The translations under genes were made by a program, and so were the position numbers. 57,511 nt of DNA from Alkalibacterium sp. (lineage in GTDB: Bacteria; Bacillota; Bacilli; Lactobacillales; Carnobacteriaceae_A). Position 1 is the stretch's first letter. Each line of letters begins with the position of its first letter. Shown here in pieces: positions 41,578 through 50,030 of this stretch. The stretch spans positions 1 to 57,511 of the forward strand of contig RECC01000039.1 in the NCBI GenBank assembly GCA_007692455.1, given 5' to 3'. The notes under the pieces were generated by a model, which saw nothing but the letters and a program-made list of their open reading frames with translations, made no database searches and was not told the DNA's origin.

Positions 41578-42447
41578 ATGAATAAAGAAGTCCCATCAAT
41601 ATTTAAAAACCGGAGCGCGGTCCTGGCTACGATGCATAAGAAGGAAAGAGTTATCTCGCCGGTTTTAAATAAAGAACTCGGTATTCAGCTGACTGTTCCA
41701 GAAGGATTTGATTCGGATAATTTCGGAACATTCACGGGAGATATTAAGCGAACCGGAAATCAAATTGAAGCGGCGAGAATGAAAGCCCATGCCGCCATGG
41801 AGTTAAGTGGTCAGACTTTGGCCATTTCCAGTGAAGGAAGTTTTGGCTCCCATCCTGTGATTCCGTTTTTCCCATTTAATAGAGAAATAGTCTTGTTGAT
41901 TGATAAGGAAAACGACCTTGAAATAGTAGGTATGGCGACTTCTACGGAAGCGAACCATAAAAGTAGCCGTGTTCATTCTTTTGAAGAAGCACTGGCATTT
42001 GCGGAATCCATTGGTTTTCCAAAAACTGGAGTCGTTGTGAAGGTCAAAGAAGACTCAAAAGAAAGCTCAGAGATTACAAAAGGCATTATTAAAATTGAGC
42101 AATTGGAAGAAGCATTCAGAGCAATATCATTTAAATCAGATGATAAGAGTGTTTATATTGAAACAGATCTGAGGGCGATGTTCAATCCGAAACGCATGAT
42201 TGTAATCGAGGCTGCTGCGATAGATTTAGTTAAGAAAGTAAAAAGTCTTTGTCCTGAATGCAGCTGGCCCGGCTTTCAAATTACTGAAAGAGTGAAGGGC
42301 CTTCCCTGCGGTTGGTGTAATCTGCCGACGGAGCTAATCAAGTCTAATATTTACGAGTGTAAAAAATGCGGCTACTGTAAAAAAGACGACTTTCCAAATG
42401 GGATAACTAAAGCGGATCCGGGGAATTGTCAATTTTGTAACCCTTAA
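41578..42447 (+). CDS. DUF6671-like protein with C-terminal zinc ribbons
   Basis: About 289 residues; the ATG at 41578 is one option and a GTG at 41572 another. The N-terminal part (RSAVLATMHKKERVISPVL, GDIKRTGNQIEAARMKA, SSEGSFGSHPVIPF) is as I recall for DUF6671. The last 60 residues hold eight Cys arranged in pairs (CPEC, CGWC, CKKCGYC, CQFC), suitable for two zinc sites. Function unknown. It stands alone. Confidence 0.72.
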   Translation: MNKEVPSIFKNRSAVLATMHKKERVISPVLNKELGIQLTVPEGFDSDNFGTFTGDIKRTGNQIEAARMKAHAAMELSGQTLAISSEGSFGSHPVIPFFPFNREIVLLIDKENDLEIVGMATSTEANHKSSRVHSFEEALAFAESIGFPKTGVVVKVKEDSKESSEITKGIIKIEQLEEAFRAISFKSDDKSVYIETDLRAMFNPKRMIVIEAAAIDLVKKVKSLCPECSWPGFQITERVKGLPCGWCNLPTELIKSNIYECKKCGYCKKDDFPNGITKADPGNCQFCNP

Positions 42448-42682
42448 ACAAGCAGGTATAAATATAAGAGATAAAGGCAGTAAGGGGCACAGTCCTTTTA
42501 CTGTCTTTTCCTTTAAGGTCCTATTCCTTCTTAAATGCGGTCTTCACAAGACTGTCAATTTTGCAGGTATTATTTACGGCTTACTGATAGAAATCTTCGT
42601 GAGCAGAAGGCTACTGTGGTAGAATTATATAGTAGACTTTTTATCTATAAAAAGGAATTAAACAATTGGAGGAATGCGTGAC

Positions 42683-43657
42683 ATGACAAAATTTGGATGG
42701 GCTTACATTGGTTGTGGTGGGATTGCTCAAGGTACAGCCAGTGAACTGGTAAAGACAGAAGACAATCAGATTGTTGCTGTCTGGAATCGAACACAGTCTA
42801 AGGCAGAAGACTTTGTAAAGCAGTTTGGCGGAAAAGTATATGACACAGCTGAAGAGGCTATAAATGCTCCGGGTGTGGAAGGCGTATATGTAAATGTCAA
42901 CGGCGATCAGCATGCCCGCTTTACTGAGCTCTCCATTAAAAATAATAAGCCGGTACTTTGTGAAAAACCATTTACTGAAAATGCAAAAGTGACGAAGAAA
43001 GTATTTGATTATGCCAAAGAGAAGAATGTGTACGTTTCTGAAGCCATGTGGACCTGGCACAATGAAGTGGCCTTAAAAGTAAAAGAATGGGTTCAATCCG
43101 GTGTCATTGGCGATATCGTTGAAGTCAAATGCGCTTTTGATGTGCCGCTTTTAAAACATTCTTCAAATCCGCGTCTGACCACACCCTCTATGCTTGGAGG
43201 CGCTCTATTAGATTTAGGAATTTACAATGTACGATACACGTATGAGTTGTTTGGCAAACCTGAATCGATTGAGTGCAATGCTGTCGTAAAAGAAGTCGAT
43301 TACGAAGAAGCTATAGTCTTTGACTATGACACATTTAAAGTAGAGATGCATGTGTCCATGGTAGAAGAAGGCGGTCATTTTTATACTATTCAAGGTACCA
43401 AAGGAACCATACATGTACCACAGTTCCATATGGCTAAGGAAGCGACACTAACTACTGATGACAAAGTGGAAACAGTCAGAACAGATGACTTGCTTTACGG
43501 CAGACAATTTTCGAATGTTGCTGAAGAAATCCGTTCGGGAAGAAAAGAAGGGGCGAAAATTTCCGCTCAAAGTACGATTGAAGTCATGGAACTCCTAGAT
43601 GAATGCAGAAGACAGATGGGGCTAGTATATCCGCAGGAAAAAAACGATACTGAATAA
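42683..43657 (+). CDS. Gfo/Idh/MocA-family NAD(P)-dependent oxidoreductase
   Basis: Soluble sugar or cyclitol dehydrogenase-like protein. The Rossmann loop is GWAYIGCGGIAQGTA, followed by the family block NNKPVLCEKPFTENA with the catalytic Lys, and LGGALLDLGIYN with the later Asp and Tyr. Start ATG 42683 lies ten bases after GGAGG; the earlier ATG 42674 is too close. 324 residues, usual length. The substrate is unknown. The next gene (an SH3 lipoprotein) follows 27 bases later and may be in the same transcript. Confidence 0.9.
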   Translation: MTKFGWAYIGCGGIAQGTASELVKTEDNQIVAVWNRTQSKAEDFVKQFGGKVYDTAEEAINAPGVEGVYVNVNGDQHARFTELSIKNNKPVLCEKPFTENAKVTKKVFDYAKEKNVYVSEAMWTWHNEVALKVKEWVQSGVIGDIVEVKCAFDVPLLKHSSNPRLTTPSMLGGALLDLGIYNVRYTYELFGKPESIECNAVVKEVDYEEAIVFDYDTFKVEMHVSMVEEGGHFYTIQGTKGTIHVPQFHMAKEATLTTDDKVETVRTDDLLYGRQFSNVAEEIRSGRKEGAKISAQSTIEVMELLDECRRQMGLVYPQEKNDTE

Positions 43658-43684
43658 TATCAGATAAATAGAGAGGAAAAAAAT

Positions 43685-45010
43685 ATGTCGAAAAAATTTT
43701 ATGCACGTTTACTTACACTGCTGTCGTTGTCTATTTTGACACTAGCAGGCTGTACGGAAGAGGATACTGATCAGGAAGAAACTGCTGATACTGAACAGGA
43801 GCAACCGGCGGACAGTGAGTCTGGCGATGATACAGATGCTACAGAAGATCAGGAAGATGCTAATGACTCAGATGATGAAGAGGGAGACGAAACTGACGAG
43901 GACGTTTCAGAAGAAACTGAAGAAGATGACAGTGAAGAAACAGCATCTGCATTTGGTAATCAGGAAAATGTCCGATACATCAGTGCAGATCGTTTAACCG
44001 TAAGGTCGGAGGGTTCATCAGAAAGTGCTGAGATGGGCTCATTGAGAAAAGGAAACGAAGTCCGTGTCACCGAAGAAATAGAAGCGGACGATGCTGTCTG
44101 GTATCAGATTGAACATCATAACCCTTCTTTAAACGAGGGCTGGGTCTCATCTGAATTCACCACTTCTGACTTGAATGAACTGCACCAGCTGACGGACTTT
44201 TCAAATGAGGAAATGAATGAATTCTTTGCCTCTCCAACATTATTTGAAGATCATACCGTAGTAGCCTATTATGGTCACCCTAATTCAGAAATCATGGGGA
44301 TTGTGGGGCGTCATCCTGTTGAGGAACTGCTGGATTTAGTCAGTGAAACAGCTGAAGAATATGATGAACTGTTAGATGATAAAGGAACTGTTCCTGCAGT
44401 TTACTTAGTATATGGGACCGTTCAACCGGGCGGCGATGTATTCAAGATGGATTACGACTTAGTACTTTCTTATATCGAAGCTGCCTATGAACGAGGCATT
44501 CTCGTTTATATCGATCACCAGATGGGTAGACATCATCCGACGTATTCCATACAGGAAATACAATCCTTCCTGAGATACCCGAATGTACAGTTAGCGTTGG
44601 ATCCAGAATGGCGTACAGAAAGACCGATGCAGGAAGTTGGGCACATCACGGGTACTGAGTTAAATGAGGTCCAGGAAATCATGCAGGCTTATATCGAAGA
44701 TAATGAGATACAAGGAACCCGTCAATTTGTCTTCCATCAGTTTGTAGAAAAAATGATTCATGATGTAGAGGATGCTTCAGCTGACTACGAGCCGGTGCTT
44801 CTTGTCCACAATACCTCCGGATGGGGCGCACCTGAAGGGAAGCGAGCGACTCATGACCGAGTAGCTGAGGCAACAAACATTCCATATAAAGGATTTAAAT
44901 TGTGGTACTACTACTCAGACAGACCCGGTGTTCACTATGATAATCCATTAATGACACCAGAAGAAGTAATGGACCTTGATCCGCAGCCTGGACTAGTTAT
45001 CTATCAATAA
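43685..45010 (+). CDS. Lipoprotein with acidic stalk, SH3 domain and unassigned C-terminal domain
   Basis: 441 residues. The signal peptide ends in lipobox LAGC (Cys23), then about 70 residues almost entirely Asp/Glu/Thr/Ser. A bacterial SH3 domain (about 96-160: YISADRLTVRSEGSS...GWVSSEF) should bind cell-wall peptide. The C-terminal 250 residues (DHTVVAYYGHPNSEIMGIVG, VYLVYGT, VYIDHQMGRHHPTYS, LALDPEWRT, VLLVHNTSGWG, KGFKLWYYYSDR) read like a barrel-type glycosidase fold, but I cannot assign a family. It probably sits on the outer face of the membrane in the wall. Confidence 0.72.
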   Translation: MSKKFYARLLTLLSLSILTLAGCTEEDTDQEETADTEQEQPADSESGDDTDATEDQEDANDSDDEEGDETDEDVSEETEEDDSEETASAFGNQENVRYISADRLTVRSEGSSESAEMGSLRKGNEVRVTEEIEADDAVWYQIEHHNPSLNEGWVSSEFTTSDLNELHQLTDFSNEEMNEFFASPTLFEDHTVVAYYGHPNSEIMGIVGRHPVEELLDLVSETAEEYDELLDDKGTVPAVYLVYGTVQPGGDVFKMDYDLVLSYIEAAYERGILVYIDHQMGRHHPTYSIQEIQSFLRYPNVQLALDPEWRTERPMQEVGHITGTELNEVQEIMQAYIEDNEIQGTRQFVFHQFVEKMIHDVEDASADYEPVLLVHNTSGWGAPEGKRATHDRVAEATNIPYKGFKLWYYYSDRPGVHYDNPLMTPEEVMDLDPQPGLVIYQ

Positions 45011-45091
45011 GTTATTATTGTTTGAAAATAGCTACTGACAGTCAATGCTCTAAAACTAGTGCAAGAGGCAATACGAGTTACTTTATACAAA

Positions 45092-45130
45092 AAAACCAGT
45101 GTGGAATTTATTTCCATACTGGTTTTTAGT
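45092..45130. terminator. Bidirectional terminator
   Basis: 15-bp stem AAAACCAGTGTGGAA/TTCCATACTGGTTTT (one G-U), loop TTTAT, with A run before and T run after; serves both convergent genes. Confidence 0.87.
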
Positions 45131-45154
45131 GTGTTTATCTATAAAAAAACTATC

Positions 45155-47167
45155 TTACTGGAAATTTTCATAGTAATCTGTTTCAAGTATTCTGATGGAA
45201 TAATAAAATTTATTGTCAATAATTGATGATACAGCATCAGTATAATCACCATAGTCTTCGTTACTGCTATTATCATGTGGTGAAAAATCATTGGTTACAG
45301 AATTAAATATACCCTGATCTGTGATAAAACTTCTATTTCTGAATATAACAAGTGGGCTGGAGTCTGAAAAAATATCAGTCCCCATAAATAATCTGGAATC
45401 ATAGTCCAGTCCGAAAAGATTGGAGAGCGTAGGCAGAATATCCAGGTTCGAGCTCGGTTTATCTATCGTTTGAGGATCCAACCCTTTTGCATACATAATC
45501 AGAGGAGTCTTATAGAGTTCGAAATCTCTATCCACTTCGTGTCCCGTAAGTTCATCAATAGTAGCGTGATCAAGGCCATAAGGGTAATGATCGGTGGCCA
45601 TGACAATTAATGTCCGTTCTGCAACCCCTGCGTCTTCCAGCTCTTGAAGGAGATACTCCAGTGCTTTATCTAGTTCGATTTGAGTAGCTAAGAAAGCTTT
45701 GGCCTGTTCTGAAAACGGAAGATCATCCACATAAGCTCTGTTTTTATGGGCAATATTATTACCTTCGAAGGAATACTGCATATGCCCACTGACTGTCATG
45801 TAATAAGTATGGAACAAGTCGTCATTGATATAGTCAGGAATAGTTTCCTGCAGCATTTCTAAATCTGAACGCGGCCATCCTCCACTGATTTCGAGCCCAT
45901 TTCCGATGCCTTGATAGTCATAACCTAAATTAGGATGAGAGAGATGTCTATCGTAATACGTATACGTATGGTTATGATAAGCGTTCGTCGTATAACCGAG
46001 CGAATTTAACTGGTTTCCCAGTACGAAGGGCAGAGCTAAATTGGATGAGGCTGAAAAACTCCATACTCCACTCTTGGGAATCAGTCCGGTCAACGTTACA
46101 TATTCGCCATCCGATGTGCTGACATCCCACAGTGGAACATAGAAGTCTGTGAAATTATATCCTTCTTGTACCATTTTATGAAGAGTAGGCGTCACTTCTT
46201 CGTGAACAGCATAGGGCGCAAAACTCTCGGCAGTAAGCAGTATAAGGTTATAGCCTTCAAACTTTCCTGTATAGTCATTTTTTTCTGTAGGCTCGACATT
46301 ATTGAAGTAACGATGCATTTGAATGAGCTGTTCATCTGATTCGAGTGAGATTAGTTCATCAAAATCTATAGGAAGCACGTTGTATTCACTGTCCTCTTCC
46401 ACTTGAACGTCCGGTTCAGACTCTATTTCAACGTCCTCTTCAAGACTTACTTTCTCGGTTTGCTTAAGTAGTTCAGGAACAGTATCTGGACTGGTAGGAG
46501 GTGCTTCGGGCGAAGCGTGTGTGGGAGACCAGCCTGTAATTAATCTCTGTGCATCCAAGCGCATAGTAGTCAGAACACCGAGCCTGTCAACTGATAATAC
46601 GGGGTCTCTGTTTTGATAATAGAGATTATAAGCTGAATTAAGATCCTGCCCACTGAACCAGATAGTACTTAAACCGGCAATGTGAAAGATAAAGAGTAAA
46701 CACAGAACTAGCCCTTTGTACAGTCCATTTATTTTCTTAAAGCTGAACAAGCGTCTTCCCCAAATCATGATTATGAGAGAAGGCAGAAAGAAAAGTAGGA
46801 GCCAGAAAGCATTTTCCATGATTAAAAGCCATATATCAGTTCTGAAATCAATTATCTGAGTAGCATTACCGACTGAATAGACCGTATAGAAGGTCCTGAA
46901 GAATTGAGCGTAAATAAATTGCGAAGCATAAATAAAACCTGTCAGCATTAAAAAAAGAACATGTAATGTGTGGTTGGTCTTTGTACTAAAAAGGTTTGCT
47001 GCCAGGAAAATCACACAGGAACCAGCGATTGAAAATAGTAAAGAAAGAACGAATCCGATTGAAAAGACATGCGTCGCTCCATTAGATAGACGTACAATTA
47101 TTTCCATTGAAAACAGTGATAGACTTAAAAACAGCAGTAAATAGAGGGGAGAATTATTTTTTACCAC
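45155..47167 (-). CDS. LTA synthase/sulfatase-family membrane enzyme
   Basis: 670 residues, GTG start at 47167 after AGGAG. The N-terminal five membrane spans (to about 185) are followed by an acidic linker and an extracellular alkaline-phosphatase-type domain. Expected residues are present: metal Glu in NLILLTAESF, catalytic Thr in STSDGEYVTLTGL, metal Asp/His in ATDHYPYG and SGHMQY. LtaS-type enzymes polymerise glycerol phosphate from phosphatidylglycerol, releasing diacylglycerol. It could be the housekeeping synthase or a paralogue (primase/stress type); the sequence cannot decide. Confidence 0.85.
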   Translation of the reverse strand: MVKNNSPLYLLLFLSLSLFSMEIIVRLSNGATHVFSIGFVLSLLFSIAGSCVIFLAANLFSTKTNHTLHVLFLMLTGFIYASQFIYAQFFRTFYTVYSVGNATQIIDFRTDIWLLIMENAFWLLLFFLPSLIIMIWGRRLFSFKKINGLYKGLVLCLLFIFHIAGLSTIWFSGQDLNSAYNLYYQNRDPVLSVDRLGVLTTMRLDAQRLITGWSPTHASPEAPPTSPDTVPELLKQTEKVSLEEDVEIESEPDVQVEEDSEYNVLPIDFDELISLESDEQLIQMHRYFNNVEPTEKNDYTGKFEGYNLILLTAESFAPYAVHEEVTPTLHKMVQEGYNFTDFYVPLWDVSTSDGEYVTLTGLIPKSGVWSFSASSNLALPFVLGNQLNSLGYTTNAYHNHTYTYYDRHLSHPNLGYDYQGIGNGLEISGGWPRSDLEMLQETIPDYINDDLFHTYYMTVSGHMQYSFEGNNIAHKNRAYVDDLPFSEQAKAFLATQIELDKALEYLLQELEDAGVAERTLIVMATDHYPYGLDHATIDELTGHEVDRDFELYKTPLIMYAKGLDPQTIDKPSSNLDILPTLSNLFGLDYDSRLFMGTDIFSDSSPLVIFRNRSFITDQGIFNSVTNDFSPHDNSSNEDYGDYTDAVSSIIDNKFYYSIRILETDYYENFQ

Positions 47168-47336
47168 AGGATCAACTCCTATTAGTGAGGATAGTATACA
47201 AGAGAGTTAAACAATCGTAACTCTGGCAATTTAAAAGAGAGAAAGGATTGTAACTGTAGTATAAATGATTACTTTTCAGATTGAAAGAGGTTTCAATTGC
47301 TCTACATTAGACTTTTCACAAGTTTTGAACTATCAG

Positions 47337-47354
47337 GAAACGCTATAGCGTTTC
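47337..47354. promoter_or_regulatory. 18-bp perfect palindrome between divergent genes
   Basis: GAAACGCTATAGCGTTTC lies just upstream of TATAAT at 47378-47383 that faces the zinc-ribbon gene, and 170 bases upstream of the LTA-synthase-like start. It is a likely operator for an unknown regulator (LacI-like half sites GAAACGCT). Confidence 0.5.
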
Positions 47355-47377
47355 TATCAATTTATATATACTCGTGG

Positions 47378-47383
47378 TATAAT
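47378..47383 (+). promoter_or_regulatory. Probable -10 box of the zinc-ribbon gene
   Basis: TATAAT preceded by GTGG; no good -35 at 17 bases, which suits an activator or repressor at the neighbouring palindrome. Confidence 0.45.
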
Positions 47384-47407
47384 AAGTCACCTGAAAAGAA
47401 ACAATCA

Positions 47408-47458
47408 ACCAACTATACTGCTAGACCGGATGCCTGTTAGATGCTTCCACCAGTTGGT
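47408..47458 (+). ncRNA. Possible structured leader of the zinc-ribbon gene
   Basis: The arms ACCAACT (47408-47414) and AGTTGGT (47452-47458) pair over a C/G-richer inner segment with two GATGC copies. The element ends 8 bases before the GGAGGTG ribosome site. Not one of the riboswitch classes I can recognise. Confidence 0.35.
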
Positions 47459-47479
47459 AAAATGTGGAGGTGTAAGCAA

Positions 47480-47689
47480 ATGAGAAAACGATGGACGATT
47501 GAAGAAATAAGAAAATATGTTGAAAACAACTCTGAAAGTACACTTTTATCAACAGAGTATCACGGTTTTTCACAGAAACTTGAATTCAGATGCGCTTGTG
47601 GCAACACCTTTGAAAAGACATTTACTAAATTCAAGAAAAACGGACAGCGCAAATGTGAGGTTTGTCAGCCACCAAAAGCATCGCGTTAA
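47480..47689 (+). CDS. Small zinc-ribbon/treble-clef protein
   Basis: 69 residues: RWTIEEIRKYVENNSESTLLS, then a Cys cluster CACGNTFEKTFTKF and CEVCQPP that should bind one zinc. This module occurs at the N-terminus of many phage-type HNH endonucleases; here it stands alone. The start ATG 47480 lies seven bases after GGAGGTG. Possible DNA- or RNA-binding role, or a remnant of a larger enzyme. Confidence 0.75.
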   Translation: MRKRWTIEEIRKYVENNSESTLLSTEYHGFSQKLEFRCACGNTFEKTFTKFKKNGQRKCEVCQPPKASR

Positions 47690-47770
47690 AAGAAGATTAA
47701 TAGTCACTGATTTCATTTATAATGGAGTCAGTGTTTTTTTGTTGAAATATCAATATAGTCTAAAGTAATG

Positions 47771-47798
47771 TGTAACCTTTTTCAGTCTCAAACGTATA
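47771..47798 (+). promoter_or_regulatory. ECF-type promoter of the sigma operon
   Basis: TGTAAC (47771-47776), 16-base spacer, CGTATA (47793-47798), 22 bases before the sigma start. This is the usual -35/-10 form for self-activated ECF sigma factors of Firmicutes. Confidence 0.75.
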
Positions 47799-47819
47799 TA
47801 AAGTGAAAGGAGGGTTTCA

Positions 47820-48326
47820 ATGAAGTCGGATGCCATAGACAAGGCCTATAAAAAATACCACAAAGAGTTGTACATGTATGCCTTGAGTCTTTGCAGAGAT
47901 GAAGTCGTGGCAAAAGAGCTGGTCAGTGAAACCTTCTATAAGGCTCTTATCGCTTCACATGTTCCGGATGGGTCATTTAAATTCTGGCTCTTCCGTGTAC
48001 TGAAGAACCATTTCATAGATGTTAAAAGAAAAGGAAGAAGAGTAAGTGCTGTAGCTCATTATGAAGAGACCGTTACAGATGTTTCAGAAAAAGGCCCGGC
48101 CAATCAGTATTTACATAAAGAGCGAGACGAGCGACTGCACCGGCACCTAATATCACTTGAACCTGAGACGTACCGGGAAATTCTGCATTTATATTATTAT
48201 GGTGAAATGAGCATAAAAGCTATTGCCCAAACCATGAGCTTGTCTGAAACGAATGCGAAAACGCTACTCTATCGGGCACGGAAGAAGCTGGGAAGACTAC
48301 TGAAGGAGGATTCTTATGAATTTTAA
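47820..48326 (+). CDS. ECF-family RNA polymerase sigma factor
   Basis: 168 residues. Region 2 (YALSLCRDEVVAKELVSETFYKAL...FKFWLFRVLKNHFID) and region 4 (YREILHLYYYGEMSIKAIAQTMSLSETNAKTLLYRARKKL) are both clear. AAAGGAGGG precedes ATG 47820. It overlaps the next gene, its anti-sigma factor, by 11 bases, and an ECF-like promoter just upstream suggests autoactivation. The signal is likely envelope stress, which is inference from the partner's membrane topology. Confidence 0.93.
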   Translation: MKSDAIDKAYKKYHKELYMYALSLCRDEVVAKELVSETFYKALIASHVPDGSFKFWLFRVLKNHFIDVKRKGRRVSAVAHYEETVTDVSEKGPANQYLHKERDERLHRHLISLEPETYREILHLYYYGEMSIKAIAQTMSLSETNAKTLLYRARKKLGRLLKEDSYEF

Positions 48327-49587
48327 AGAATTATTACAACGCTATAAAGAGGGAACAGCAACTAAAGAAGAAAAAGTAATTGTCGAAACCGAACTGGAAA
48401 AATATGAATCCATTGAAGGGTATTTTTCAGAACAGCTACATGATGACTTGTTTATGAAAGATCAGGCTGCAGATGATACAGCTCTTGAAGAAGTTGAAGA
48501 AACGTTAAGTATCAAGAGACTCGTCAACCGAAAGCTGGCAAAAGTTATCATGCTATCTGTTTTGATTGTCATTCTGTTATATGTAGGGATTTTTTATGGT
48601 CTCTCCAATGTGGTCGACAGCCTATACTATGATCCTACATCCGTTACAACCTATGAAGACCAGGAGCATACCGTATCTGATTTCTCATTCGATATGAAGG
48701 CCTATGTCAGTTTGAACATGCCCGGTTATGCTCTAAGTTCGTTTACAACGGAGGAATCGCAAGGGTTTGGCGTGTACGAGACGAGTTATTTATTGAGGAA
48801 CTTGTACACAAATGATCTTCAGCGCCATTTTGTTGATATTCACAGGGGAGCTAGACGCAACTTCGATGATGGCATATTTAGTCATGCTAATCGATTTGAA
48901 ATATGGGATGGATTTAGAAATATACACAGTCCTGTGACAGGTGGGGAAGAGGGCATGAGCGAGGAGCACCAGCAAGGTGAAATTGAACGAAAAAACGACA
49001 TCACGCTAGACTACCTTGGCGAAGTAAACCCTCTCTCTTACGTATCAATAACTATTGTATTTGACGAGGATTTAACTATGGAAGAATTTTATGAGATGAG
49101 CAGAGAGTTTCAGATGCTTAACTTTAATTGGGTGGGGGTTCGAACGATTGAACCGGGAACCAGTTGGAGTGAGAACCAGCCCAACCATCTAATCGGGTTT
49201 AATCCGAACGTCAATGACGAACCGGCAGGAAATATGAGGCCCAATCCAGAAGAGTATCCATTATTTAATCTCGTTGACCTTTATCAGTATGCACCTACTG
49301 TTAGTTCAGAGAGTTTCTTCCCAGAAGCGTTTGAAACTCACTTTGAGTCACGCCTGACCTATCTGAGGGACCGGGAAGAATTTGTTGAACTATTCGACTA
49401 TAATCCCTACAAGACAGATTTTTATACACATTCGCTTGACTATATAGAAGAAAACGGGATAAATACCTACGGTGTACTAGTATACGGAACGGCAGAAGAC
49501 TTTCAGGAGCAGATTGATAATCTGCCATTTGAAAGTCTGTATATAAACGACGTAGCTTCTGCCAAGCCCAATATTTACTTTGATTAA
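48316..49587 (+). CDS. Membrane-anchored anti-sigma factor (Sigma_reg_N/Sigma_reg_C type)
   Basis: 423 residues. A cytosolic N-terminal part (MNFKELLQRYKEGTATKEEK... to about 75), one membrane span (about 76-98, VIMLSVLIVILLYVGIFYG), and a large extracellular domain (about 100-423). The N-terminal segment should hold the sigma factor, while the outer domain senses a signal. AGGAGG lies in the end of the sigma gene. A terminator follows 33 bases after the stop. Confidence 0.85.
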   Translation: MNFKELLQRYKEGTATKEEKVIVETELEKYESIEGYFSEQLHDDLFMKDQAADDTALEEVEETLSIKRLVNRKLAKVIMLSVLIVILLYVGIFYGLSNVVDSLYYDPTSVTTYEDQEHTVSDFSFDMKAYVSLNMPGYALSSFTTEESQGFGVYETSYLLRNLYTNDLQRHFVDIHRGARRNFDDGIFSHANRFEIWDGFRNIHSPVTGGEEGMSEEHQQGEIERKNDITLDYLGEVNPLSYVSITIVFDEDLTMEEFYEMSREFQMLNFNWVGVRTIEPGTSWSENQPNHLIGFNPNVNDEPAGNMRPNPEEYPLFNLVDLYQYAPTVSSESFFPEAFETHFESRLTYLRDREEFVELFDYNPYKTDFYTHSLDYIEENGINTYGVLVYGTAEDFQEQIDNLPFESLYINDVASAKPNIYFD

Positions 49588-49620
49588 AAAGCGCAATTTA
49601 TGTATGTCATAAGGATTAAG

Positions 49621-49657
49621 AAGAATGCATTCTGCTCATAATGAATGCATTCTTTTA
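49621..49657 (+). terminator. Terminator of the sigma/anti-sigma operon
   Basis: Perfect 12-bp stem AAGAATGCATTC/GAATGCATTCTT with a 10-base loop and TTTT. Confidence 0.85.
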
Positions 49658-50030
49658 AATTGTTATATCTTTGTGAAAAGTTTATAATTTAATTATAGAT
49701 AAACCCCGGACAAACTATTTGTAAGCAGAGAGTTATAGTCAGTTGTGCTTTTCAAAAGTATTTACACAGTTGCCTCTTAACGATCATCGTCAACGAACAC
49801 CCACGTTATTCAATACCCCAAGTCAGTAAAAGACGACGACAGCATTAATCACATCTATTTCCTCTTAAGTTATATCCTCTTAGTTATATCAGTCATTCTC
49901 TCAGACAAGATGACTAATCACTCAGTCTACAATTAAATAAACTGGTTAGGCTAAAGATTTTTGTAGTGTACAGCTAAATAAAAATCAGTTTCTAGTTTAT
50001 ATTCATCTGAATAGAGTCGAGGTGATAAAA
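49658..50030. other. Intergenic region before the CPBP gene
   Basis: AT-rich. Short tandem CTTAGTTATATC-like copies (ACTTATATCC/TTAGTTATATC) lie near 49866-49890. No promoter or RNA recognised. Confidence 0.45.
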
